Source of the DNA: Cinnamomum chago
Lineage: Eukaryota > Streptophyta > Magnoliopsida > Laurales > Lauraceae
Direction of reading: 5' to 3'
DNA: 64,000 bases
NCBI GenBank assembly: GCA_038049695.1
Contig: CP142453.1
Span: forward strand, 21,802,001 to 21,866,000
Shown: in pieces, positions 11,764-21,339 of the stretch
Position numbering within the stretch: the first letter of the stretch is position 1
Layout: every line of letters starts with the position of its first letter
The notes under the pieces: generated by a model
The model's input: only the letters and a program-made list of their open reading frames with translations
What the model was told of the DNA's origin: nothing
Database searches by the model: none
Translations under genes and position numbers: made by a program

Positions 11764-12140
11764 GGGAGCTGGTCCAACTACCGAACTCGAGGAGACTGGT
11801 CCTATGACTTGAGTCTTGGGAGCTGGTCCAACGACCAAACTCGAGGAGGCTGGTCCTATGACCGGAGCCTTGGGAGCTTGTCCAACGACCGAACTCGAGG
11901 AGGCTGGTCCTATGACTGGAGCCTTGGGAGCTGGTCCAACGACTGAATTCGGGGAGGCTGGTCCTATGACCGGAACCTTGGGAGCTGGTCCAACGACCGA
12001 ACTCGAGGAGGCTGGTCCTATGACCGGAGCCTTGGGAGCTGGTCCAACGACCGAACTCGAGGAGGCTGGTCCTATGACCGGAGCCTTGGGAGCTGGTCCA
12101 ACGACCGAACTTGGGGAGGCTGGTCCTATGATCGGAGCTT
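11764..12140. repeat. 54-bp tandem repeat array (7 copies) in the gypsy 3' region
   Basis: Units begin GGGAGCTGGTCCAACGACCG at 11764, 11818, 11872, 11926, 11980, 12034 and 12088, a constant 54-bp step, and differ by only a few substitutions. Because 54 is divisible by three, every frame stays open. On the plus strand one frame reads as an 18-residue repeat (GAGPTTELEEAGPMTGAL), which I treat as by-product and not a gene. The array abuts the integrase end at 12140. Tandem arrays in this position are known in Tat/Ogre elements and have been linked to the origin of satellite DNA. Confidence 0.95.
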
Positions 12141-15100
12141 TAATTCACAACTTGAAAGAGACAATGCACACATCTTCCATAAGATCCTTCTTTTATTGAC
12201 TTATCATTTGAGTACATTTTGAAGTAGTATTTCTTGAGGTGCGCGGCATTCCACGGTCGTGGCAATTCTTTACCATCCATGCTCTCAAGTCTATAGGCCG
12301 ATCTCCGGGATGCCAAGATCACAAAAAAAGGTCCAAGCCAGTTTGGCGCGAGCTTGCCTTCGTTAGGATCCTTGTTCACTGGAAGTGCTTTCTTTAAGAC
12401 CAGTTCCCCGATCGAGAACTTTCTTTCTTTGACCCTCTGATTGTATCCCTAGATAACTGTTGCTGGTAGGAAGTCAGGCGGACAAATACTGCTTCCCTCC
12501 ACTCCTCGGCTAAGTCAAGCTCTTTGGCCAAATTTACTTCATTTTGCCTCTGGTCAAAGAGATATGATTTCAAGGTCGGAAAGCCGACCTCAAGAGGGAT
12601 TATAGCTTCCACCCGTAGGGTAGGGAGAAAAGAGTTGTCGAAGTAGATCGTCTCGAAGTGGTTCTGTACGCCAAAATGACACTTGGTAATTCCTCTACCA
12701 ATCTGTTTTTAGCTCTGTCAAGTCTCTTCTTCAGTCCGTCCAGTACCACCTTATTCGAGATCTCTGCTTGTCCGTTGCTCTGTAGGTAGGCCAGGGTTGC
12801 ATAGAGGTTCCTGACACCGAGCTCATGGCAGAAGTTTTTAAAGAAGTTGGAGTCAAACTGGGTCCCCTTGTCCGATACCAGAGCTCGGGGGATCCCAAAT
12901 CTTGTGACAATGTTCTTCCATATAAAATTCTTTGTATCCCGCTCGGTGATGGAGGATAAAGCTTCTACCTCTATCCATTTGGAGAAATAGTCAGTGGCCA
13001 CAATCAGCCACCTCTTGTTTCCTGGAGTTCGGTGAAGAGGTCCCACGATGTCTAGCCCCCATTGAGCGAAGGCCATGGGCTGGAGAGAGGACTCAAGTCT
13101 TGCGCCGGTTGGTGTAGAGAGTGAGAGAACTTCTAACACTTTTTACATTTCCTGGCGTAGAGCTGGGCATCCTTCTGCATGTAGGGCCACCAGTAGCCCT
13201 GACTGATGGCTCTGTATGCTAGTGATCTCCCTCCGATGTGGCTTCCGCAGATTCCTTCGTGAATTTCAAAAAGGAAGTCTTCAACCTTGCTTGGGTGGAC
13301 ACATTGGAGATATAGTCCCGTGAAGGACTTTCTATAGAGCTTCCCATCTGGGGATAGCCAAGAACGAGTTGTTTTCACTTTAATCTTGTGGGCTTCGTTT
13401 TTGTCTTTAGGGAGTTTATCTTCTTTTAAGAATGCTATGATCGGATCTATCCAACTTGGACCGAGATCGACACACAGGACTTGCCGAGATGGAAGCAGCT
13501 CTATACTTGGTTTTTTCAACGTCTCCACGTCAACTGTTCTTCTTTTTCCGGCTTCTACGACAGTGGCTAAGTTGGCTAGGGCGTCTGCATGACAGTTGGA
13601 CTCTCTGCCGATCTGCTTGACTTCTGTTTTCTCAAACTGGGAGAGGAGTTGCTTTGTGTTGGCTAAGTAGGCTGTCATCCTTTCATTACGGGCTTGATAG
13701 TCTCCGCTTAGCTGGTTCGTCACCAACTAGCTAAAGACTACTCACCGACGTGCCCCCAGGATTTTTGCGCTACCGAGACCCACAATCAGCGCCTCATACT
13801 TCGTTTCATTGTTGGAGGCTTTGAAATCAAGAGTCAGGGCTTGCTTAATGACTAGGCCCTCTGGAGATTGGAGGACTATGCTAGCGGTAGCCCTTCTGGA
13901 TGTCGAGAATCCGTCGACGAAGACCTTCCAAGCCGACTCAATGAACTCGCTGTCCTGGGTTGATATTGGATATCGAATTGCCCTAGTTCGACGGCCCATT
14001 TGGAAATTCTTCCGGAAAAGTCCGCCTTTCGAAAAAGACACTTAAGCTGGTGCTCTGTGACAACCACTACCATGTATGTCTGGAAGTAGTGGGAGAGTTT
14101 GCGAGAGGCACTGACGAGTGCCATCGCAAGTTTCTTGAATGGAAGGTACTTGGTCTCGGCGTCGAGTAGGATTTTGCTCGTGTAGTAAATGGGCTGCTGC
14201 TGCTTGCCGTTCTCTTTGACTAATACCGAGTTTATTGCATGGTCCGAGACCGCTAGATAGAAATAAAGGAGGTCACCTTGTATTGGAGTTGACAACAGTA
14301 GTGGTGATGAAAGGTAGTCCTTGAGTTTCTCCAACACTTGATCACACTCAGGGGTCCACTGAAATTTGGAGCACTTTTTTAGGAGTTGAAAGAATGAGCG
14401 ACATTTGTCCGAATCTCGGCTGATGAAGCGATTAAGCGCAGCGGCCATCCCCGTGAGTCTTTGAACTTGCTTTGCCGAGGTCGGGCTCTAAATCACGGGC
14501 TCTGAATCACCTGGATTACTGAAATCTGCTCTAGATTAGCTTTGAGCCCTCTCCGGGTCACCAGACTCCCTAGGAACTTGCCAGATCCGACGCCAAACGC
14601 ACACTTGGAGGCATTCAATTTAAGCTGAAACTTTCTGAGGATGGCGAATGTTTGGCATAGGTTTGCCAAAATGGTCTTGCGACTTTTTGGACTTGACAAC
14701 CATGTCATCGATGTAGACCTCCACCGTCTTCCTGAGCTGTGCTTAAAACATCTTCGCAACCAGTCTTTGGTATGTTGCCCCAGCATTCTTTAACCCAAAG
14801 GGCATCACTTTGTAACAGTAGATGCCTCGAGGTGTTATGAATGCGGTTTTCTCCTCATCATGCTCATTTATGGGGATTTGGTGGTAACCTCGGTAGGCGT
14901 CTAGAAAACTCATCTTATCATTTCCAGCGGTGGCGTCGATCATCTGGTTGATCTTCGGGAGCGAGAAGCTGTCCTTGGGGCAGGCTTTATTAAGGTCAGT
15001 GAAGTCCACGCAGACCCTCCATTTGCCATTCTTCTTCTTGACCACCATTGTGTTGGCTAGCCATTTCGGATAATGCACTTTGTGGATCGCTCCGGCTTCG

Positions 15101-15660
15101 AGGAGCTTGTCCACTTCTTCAACGACCGCATCCGTCTGTGGGACCCTTGTTCTGCGGGCTTTTTGCACTATGGGCTTGTGTCCGGGGTCCGCGTTTAGTT
15201 TGTGGCACATAACTTCAAGGTTGATCTCAGGCATCTCGTATGGGGTCAAGGTGAAGACATCCTTATTCTGCAGTAGGAAGTCGAGCAGGTCGGACCTTTC
15301 GCTGTCCAGGGAGCTGGCTTCCCAGTAGGAAATATCGCTCGGGGTCATCGAAATTGATCCTGACCTCGGTGAGTTCCTCTATGCTCTTCTGCTCTGCCGA
15401 TGGACTGACGTCCTCGAGTTCGGCCATATGCACTTGCTGCGGCTCTATTTCGCCAAGCACTACGGCCGTGAGGCACTGTCTGGCCATCTGCTAATCTCCC
15501 CGTATAGTTACTATCTCGATCACCCCTCCGGCCTTCTCTTGTGGGAACTTGAGCTTCTGGTGAAAGGTAGAAGGTACTGCCTCCATGGCATGCAGCCAAG
15601 TATGCCCCATTATTACATTGTAAGGAGACGGTGAGTCCACCACCATAAAGTCGGCCATCT
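12140..15660 (-). pseudogene. Gypsy pol remnant: protease end, RT, RNase H, integrase
   Basis: Reading right to left on the minus strand: RT begins near 15348, with KWLANTMVVKKKNGKWRVCV, LDAYRGYHQIP and VMPFGLKNAGATYQR. The catalytic YIDD motif lies near 14700-14715, but in a different frame from the preceding RT part. The RNase H-like fold follows (VFVDGFSTSRR near 13930, then HADALANLATVV near 13570). The H2C2 zinc finger, with HEGICGSHIGGRSLAYRAI and ARKCKKC, spans about 13270-13135. The integrase core (13139-12600) has GLDIVGP, VSDKGTQFDS and SNGQAEISNK supplying the D, D and E residues. The chromatin-side C-terminus ends near 12200 with AAHLKKYY. Several frame changes and stops split the polyprotein, so it cannot make a full product. 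Confidence 0.9.
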
Positions 15661-15905
15661 TGGTGGCACCTCCTATTCAGACCTCGAGTGAGACCCTTCC
15701 CTTGGGATACACCGGCTTTGCGCTGAAACCTACCAAGGGGACGCAGGCTTCTTGTAGATTGGATTCTGTCAGGCCGAGCTGCTTGAAACAGTTAAAGTAG
15801 AGGATCTCGGATGAGCTCACTGGGTCCACAAGGACGCGCTTCACAGTGTAGTTGTTCAGCCGCAGGGTGAGGATGAGTGTGTCGTTGTGGGGGAGCTGGA
15901 CTCCT
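15600..15905 (-). pseudogene. Gypsy aspartic protease remnant with damaged active site
   Basis: Minus-strand reading gives VKRVLVDPVSSSEIL near 15845-15805, where Tat-lineage proteases carry an Asp-x-Gly-Ser type catalytic motif. Here the glycine position reads Val. A typical MVVDSPSPYNVIMGHTWLHA segment lies near 15645-15590. Stops fall between the pieces. In an intact element this enzyme would cut the gag-pol polyprotein. Confidence 0.7.
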
Positions 15906-15925
15906 CCCAGGTCCTCGTCCGAGAA

Positions 15926-17488
15926 CTAGATCTTGGGTTTTTCTCTCCGAGCTTTCTTCGATGCAAGCTCTAACTCGGCCGACATCACCTGTTTGCCATG
16001 GGAAGCCCTCCTGGCTTCTGAGCGAGCTTGGGCACTTCCCCTATTGGTAGCAGGGACCAGGTGAATGACGTTGACGATACCCGCCGGCTCATCGCTGTCC
16101 TGATCCGCACTGGGCGGAGCACGCTGCTGAGCTTGGTTGATCCTCCCCCCCTCCTTGATGTATTCCCGAAGGTGCCCGTCTCTGACGAGCTTCTCGAGGT
16201 GGGATTTCAGGGTCATGCAGTCCTCAGTCATGTGTCCGTGCTGCTTATGATAAGAGCATGACTTGCTCAGGTCTCGGGTGGATGGGTCGCCCTTCATTGG
16301 TTGCGGCCACTGGAAGTAGGGTTCTGCTTTGATTTTGCTGAGGAGTCTGTAGATGGACTCCTTGAAGATAGCATTGATGGCCTTGTAGGGGTCACCGTCC
16401 GGCTTGGCAGGCTTGAACTTCGGCATTTTGCTGCTTCCAGAGAAGTAGGTTGAGAAGTTTGTCGAACTGGCGGTGGCCGTCTTTTTGTCTGGTTTTTGTT
16501 TAGGGAACATCCCTTCTTTTCTTGGGGTTTGACCCTTCTGTGGGAGGCCGAACCGCTCGTTTCCTCGAGCTTCGTCTTCCTCTTGCTCAATGTATTGATT
16601 CACCTTAGCCATCAGCGCTTTCATCGTGGTCACGGGGGTTCAGACCAGGTCTTTGCGGAGCTCATTGCCTAGGAGCAAAGCCTGCCGAAAACACATGATT
16701 GCGACGTCATCTTTGGCGTCCGTGATCTGGCTATAGATCGTCCAGAATCTTCTGGCGAATGCAGTGATGCTTTCATCATCCTTCATTCGAATCGCCATGA
16801 GGTTGTCACCCGTCTTTGGGATGACTTGGTGCGCTTGAAACTTCTCAACGAAGAAGCTTTAGAGCTGCTGCCAGCTTGAGATTGACCCTCCAGGGAGCGA
16901 GCAAAATCATCGGAGGGGAAGGTCGCCTAAACTGGAGGAGAAGACCCTGCAGTTCATGTGGCCGACGTCCCCCCAAACCGACATCCGCTGAGTGAAATGC
17001 CGGAGGTGTGCTTCTGGGTCCGAGGTCCCGTCATAGAGGACTAACCTCGGGACGCTGAATCTCTCAGGAAGAGAGAAATCCTTTATTTCTTGGGAGAAGG
17101 GGGACATGCCCTGGTCTTCTGCATCGCAGGCCTCCGATCGGTCTCGGGTGAAACTGATCTCAGCCATTCGGGCCTGGACCTCTTGTTTGACGTCGTGGTC
17201 GAGCAGTTCCCTTAGGCCTGTGATGTTCTCTGGCCTCAGGGAATCTAGCTCGCGACGCGACCCCCCGAGGCTGCTATGCAGATGCCTGCTGCTCGAGCCT
17301 TCTTCTTCACAGCGATTTCTTCTTCTGTTGTTGAGGACTCGCCTCAAGTCTTGGCTATCCGGATGATTCTGCTGTCGCCCAAGAGGTGGAACAAGAGTCC
17401 TTCTTTCCTTTGCCTTAAGCTGCTCTAGGAGATGGTTAATCAATTGATCATCTTTCTCTTGGAGGACCCGATTTTGGGTCTTGAGCAC
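15926..17488 (-). pseudogene. Gypsy gag remnant
   Basis: The 5' part (17488-16907) ends in FSVPRLVLYDGTSDPEAHLR and HFTQRMSVWGDVGHMNCRVF, a retrotransposon gag core in which a DP-x-x-H-L signature is evident. The next part is out of frame. The 3' part (16633-15926) is Lys- and Pro-rich and contains CSYHKQHGHMTEDC, a zinc-knuckle-like Cys/His cluster usual for Tat gag, then LEKLVRDGHLREYIKEGG. The product would be the nucleocapsid/capsid protein. At least one frame break makes this copy non-functional. Confidence 0.85.
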
Positions 17489-18048
17489 TTCAAGCAGAGG
17501 GTCATCTTCTTCATGGGTTCGATGAAATGACTGAGCATCATTGTGAATGTGACGATGAGAGTGATGAGATTTTGCCCTGACAGGGGTTTTGCCTCGTCGT
17601 CGAGGCTCCGACGGGGAAACATTCTGCTGTGGACCCTCGGGTGGCTAAGCATTTAGGGGGTAAGGAGCCATATGGGGGTCGTCACGCCGAGGGAGTGCTG
17701 TCACAGGTCGGGACGAGGAGTTCGACTGGAAAACGCCCTCTGCGTACATGGAACCGGATTTCCCTCCGGATCTTCTCTGGCGGGGAATCGCCTATAGCTC
17801 CTGTAGGACGGAAGGAACCTCCGTTGGACCAGGAGGGGGAAGAATAACAAAGTGAGCGCCGGTGGGCACCACTGGAGGTAATGACTGGAGCGGCTGAGGC
17901 TGCGGCTCTGGTCGCGAAAACGAAGGTAACGGTGGTTCTTCCGGCGGTGGAAAGGACGACGCTTTTCGAGATTTTGACGATCCCTCGCCGCCATTCCTGG
18001 TTTTTGGAGGCATGACTTTTTTAGGTCTGGTCTTGGCAAAGATCATGT

Positions 18049-18067
18049 TCCCACAGACGACGCCAAC
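18049..18067 (-). other. Primer-binding site of the gypsy element
   Basis: On the minus strand, directly after the 5' LTR end (CTTACA), the sequence reads GTTGGCGTCGTCTGTGGGA. This resembles the TGGCGCC-GTCTGTGGG start common after the 5' LTR of Tat/Athila elements, with one substitution in the GCGCC core. Confidence 0.75.
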
Positions 18068-18733
18068 TGTAAGTGCCTAAAATTTACGGACTTGGTTAGG
18101 AGAGGGTTATACTCTTGATTTGATGATTTTGAGAAAGAATCGGCCTTCGGGAATCTGAAAGAAAAATTAAAGGTTAGAGCCCCTGGCTTTAAGCAGCCGA
18201 AGGCACTCCGATGCCTGAGTTAGTTTGATAACTGAGGGAAAATAGGGAAAGAAGAGTATAGAGGGTAGATTTGTTGCATAGCTCCTGTAGTTTTTCTTCG
18301 TGCATTATATAGACGTGAGAGTCATCATCAGACTGGGCCCCTTAAGGGGAGAGGAAAGTCCCATCAGCTTGTACTTACTCTCCTAAGTGGGGGTAGGTAA
18401 AAAGGGAACGTCCCATCGGGTCATTCCCCTATGTCTGCAGATGTGACCTCGAGAAAAAGCTTGCCACTTATCTAGGTCCGGCGCCCACTCTTCTATCAGT
18501 TCGCCGTTTACCGCCATGGCAATGCATTTATGGTCACATTTATGGCTGAATGACAGGAGGGCCGAGATCAAGTTAAGGCCGAGACCGAGGTGGGCACCTA
18601 CAGACATGGTCATCGAGATGGGCTTTGTGCTTTCCCGACCTGGCGCTTCCACCGAACTGGGTAACAGTGAGGCCAGGGATTATCCCGTCATTGGGGAACG
18701 GCCCCACACAAATCTGTAATTAAGAAGTGAACC
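18068..18733 (-). repeat. 5' LTR of the gypsy element
   Basis: The right copy of the LTR is collinear with 7690-8344, with an extra stretch of about 18 bp near 18641-18660. Its outer end diverges: the left copy reads GAAGTGATCCCACACA where this one reads GAAGTGAACCAATGAG. The last about 10 bp are therefore lost or mutated, and the boundary is approximate. Confidence 0.85.
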
Positions 18734-20100
18734 AATGAGTAAGAAAAGTCTACATTCTCACGAGTCCTGGCGTTGGGAGAGACGTGGATGAGAGTATATT
18801 CAGAAAACGGTGGATTTCTTCTCCATAACGTGGGTGTTTATATCTCCAAGCACTATCACACATCGGCAACGGATAAGAATTAGCTTTAAAATTCATGGTA
18901 GAATTTTCTTCATGGGTTTTGGGTCTTTGCACTCATAACCTGCCCAAGCTTGCTACTTGCAGGCTGCATCAAACAAGTTACTTCACGCGATTGAAAAGGA
19001 CAACTTCTTGTCCTTCGGAACAAGCGACGTTGGCATGATAAAGTCACTTGAACTTTTGTTGGGAAACTTGAAGAAACTGATGTATTATTGCTGGTTACTT
19101 GCCGCATGTCACGGATGTCAAAATGCTTCTGTGCCGTGAAAATGTCAGTTGCTTTTAGTTATGAGATTTTAAGATATTTTTTTCTTTCATGTGTCACCCT
19201 CTCTCCCCAAAATCGAAAAGCCTGAGACCTTAGCTGTGAGATGGCCTTAACAGGACTAGCGAGTCTGTGAATGATGGCTTTCTGCCGGGCTTTGCTAAGG
19301 AATTGTCAATTGTAGTTTAGGAAAAAAAAAAGGGAAAACAAAACTACGGTTTAGTAATTTTATACGTAAAATAAAGTGTAGTAGAGCATTAAATTATGAA
19401 AGAATAAAATATAATTAGATTGTGATGGTATTTTATTTTTCGTTATTTGGTATGAAATTTTTTTTACTTTCTTTTTTAGTAAAGTGAAGCCTCTTTTAGT
19501 GGAGAAAACGGTTGTTTTTGACTTTTTTTTTTCTTCAAAGGATAAAAGTATTTTGAATTAAAGTATTATTGATGTGATCCATTTCCTAAAAAATAGAGGT
19601 TTTACTTAACTTCTATTTACTAATCTAATAAAGTGCCAAATGGGCTCTAAAAGAAGTGTCAGCCTCTAATTTATCGCAGCAAACCACTGCATTGCAGAGC
19701 TGAGTTACCCAAGTTCAAAAACACTTTGGATCAAACAGCTAGGGTGGACAAATTTGATTTGACCCACAACCCAACCCAAACTTACACGCATTTGCCCCAC
19801 CAACCTGACCCACGTGACATACAGGTCAGTCATGGATTGAGTTTTACTGACCCACATATCCCCTATATTAGGTTTATCTCCAAAACGTATGTCTTTAAAC
19901 TCAACCTCTAGGATTCTCCACTTCCTCTTCCTCTTCTACTTCCACTTCCACGACCTTCCACTTCAAGTTGCAAGTCTCTCTGCAAATTTTGTTGGGGTTT
20001 CTTTATCTGCACATATTTGTGTATATTGTAGTGGGCTTGGGGTAGGCATTTACAAATAGAGAAGAAACATGTGATTGGACGTGGACCTTATCCCAACATT
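18734..20100. other. Intergenic, no gene recognised
   Basis: Short open frames here (for example 18957-19139 plus and 18910-19107 minus) have no recognisable domain. GACCCA/CAACCC motifs around 19742-19860, after GCTAGGGTGGACAAATTTGA, look like the end of an old hAT-type element, but I found no partner end. AT-rich, low-complexity sequence covers 19320-19640. Confidence 0.4.
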
Positions 20101-20461
20101 TTTCATTAAATAAAAGACTATTTGATTGTCAGTTTTGGACATTCATCTTTATTTCTTCATTTTTTTCATTAGAAATCTTTAGAAATTTAATTACATGAAA
20201 CAAATGGACCCTTGAATTTGAAGGTTATTCAGAACTTGAGATGGGCTCAAGTCCTACATGTTCAAATTGAAATAAATATATGAAATTATAGACACACATT
20301 TTATTGTGAATATACAAAGAAATATCATTGGACTTAAGCTCCATTCTATGCTTCGGCTTGAAACTCAAGCAAGTTATGGGAGGTGGTGAATACTCAAATT
20401 GACTGAGTTTGAAGAATTCCTAAGTTTGATTCCATAGCCTAAAAAGTGAAGTTGCATCCAT

Positions 20462-20684
20462 TCAACCCCAAGGGGTTGACTGAGTGGTAAAGACCACGGT
20501 TTCTCCCTATTTTGGAGTTAAAGGTTTTGATATTGACTCCCAGATTGCCCTTTCTTCCGAAATCAAAGGTTGAGTCCACTATTGCTACCACTTTGGGGTT
20601 ACAGGGGTGTTTACCCGGCTTCCCTTTGGGTATGGAGGGATTAGTCCACCCCTTTCCCACATATAACAAAAAAAAAAAAAAAAA
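20462..20684 (+). mobile_element. tRNA-derived SINE (copy 1)
   Basis: A 223-bp element has a tRNA-like head with an A-box-like TGACTGAGTGGTAAAGACC and a diverged B-box region (GGTTTTGATATTGACTCC). A conserved 3' part (CTACCACTTTGGGGTTACAG, TTTACCCGGCTTCCCTTTGG, GATTAGTCCA) ends in a 17-base A-run. It is flanked by a perfect 13-bp target duplication, AAGTTGCATCCAT, at 20449-20461 and 20685-20697. The same 3' part occurs in the element at 51021-51196. It would be transcribed by RNA polymerase III and mobilised by LINE machinery. Confidence 0.93.
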
Positions 20685-20949
20685 AAGTTGCATCCATCCC
20701 ACTCAGTGGATCTGGATTCGGATCCTTAAGGCCCGCCTAGTTGCAACCCGTGAGCTACCTATACACAGCCTACAAAGTCACCCCCTCTTGAGAACCAGAC
20801 GACTGAAGTGATGGAACCCTAGAACGAAAAAAATTGTAAAATTCGCGGGTTCGCATTGTATCTGTTCTCTTTTCCAATCTTCGATCATTCGCATTGAAAG
20901 GTGAAAATCTCGCCATTCGCATTGAATAAAAGCGAAGGAAGATTCTTCA

Positions 20950-20996
20950 ATGGCGTCCGTAGAGAGACATCACAAGGAGCAGATGATTCGTCGGAA
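20950..20996 (+). other. Duplicated SMU2 first coding exon upstream of the PORR gene
   Basis: The 47-nt exon encodes MASVERHHKEQMIRR plus two bases and is followed by donor GTAGGC, exactly as in SMU2 exon 1 (35814-35860, MASVKKHHKEKMIRR). The two exons differ at four bases (three amino-acid changes, one silent) and have no indel. A candidate acceptor (TTGTAAATTAG) ends at 21338, one base before the PORR ATG at 21340. Splicing would complete a Lys codon and enter the PORR frame, giving a 413-aa chimera. Whether this splice is used is unknown. The exon could otherwise simply be part of the 5' leader. Confidence 0.7.
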
Positions 20997-21339
20997 GTAG
21001 GCATTTCTCACTCGTTTCTCTTTTTTGCTTGGAATCTGGGTTTTCCGTTTCTAGCAATCGGTTTCTGTTCTTTAGGTTATATCCGAATCCACCCTTCCGG
21101 CTTGGTTTTGAAATCGAAACTCCTTCCATCGATTCCCCTACATTGGTTGGTACTGAAATCCCTTGATTTGAATGTCCATAACCCAGGCTCTTTTTGGGTT
21201 TTGCCGAATTCTAGATTACACACCTTACACAGAACAGTGAAAAAGGACAAATCTTTTTTGGTTTCAAGTTGAATACCCGGCGTTGGTCAATTCGCTTTCC
21301 TGGTATTGAACTTAGTGACCCAAACTTTTGTAAATTAGG

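Larger units (their letters stand above)
7690..18733 (-). mobile_element. Ty3/gypsy LTR retrotransposon, Tat-like, degenerate
   Basis: Two direct LTRs (7690-8344 and 18068 to about 18733) flank an 11-kb body transcribed on the minus strand. Directly inside the right (5') LTR, on the minus strand, lies TTGGCGTCGTCTGTGGGAA, the primer-binding type typical of Tat/Athila-group elements. Directly inside the left (3') LTR is a purine-rich tract (about 8345-8360). The order on the minus strand is gag, protease, RT, RNase H, H2C2 zinc finger and integrase. Then comes a long 3' region with a 54-bp tandem array and an antisense extra gene. The coding part is broken in several frames, and the LTRs differ by many substitutions and an indel of about 18 bp near 18641-18660, so the insertion is old. 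I found no convincing 5-bp target duplication. Confidence 0.93.
20100..21035 (+). repeat. Copy A of a duplicated SMU2 5' module
   Basis: Three blocks match the region upstream of the SMU2 gene. Block 1 (about 20105-20300) matches 34700-34900, including AATAAATATATGAAATTATA. Block 2 (about 20325-20425) matches 35015-35125 in inverted orientation. Block 3 (about 20700-21030) matches 35525-35885, including TTGTAAAATTCGCGGGTTCG, the 47-nt first exon and its donor site. Copy A additionally holds a SINE (20462-20684). Copy B holds other inserted sequence instead. Confidence 0.9.

Noticed and set aside
11764-12140. CRISPR-like regular repeats
   Set aside because: The units are contiguous without unique spacers, and the context is a plant retrotransposon.
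11816-12199. Open frame of 18-residue repeats (GAGPTTELEEAGPMTGAL)
   Set aside because: It is the translation of a 54-bp tandem array. A unit divisible by three keeps all frames open, and no start context or conservation supports a protein.
18910-19139. Short frames next to the gypsy 5' LTR
   Set aside because: No domain or family likeness on either strand.
20901-21272. 123-codon plus-strand frame upstream of PORR
   Set aside because: It overlaps the duplicated SMU2 exon and intron in another frame. The known SMU2 start and donor explain the conservation better.
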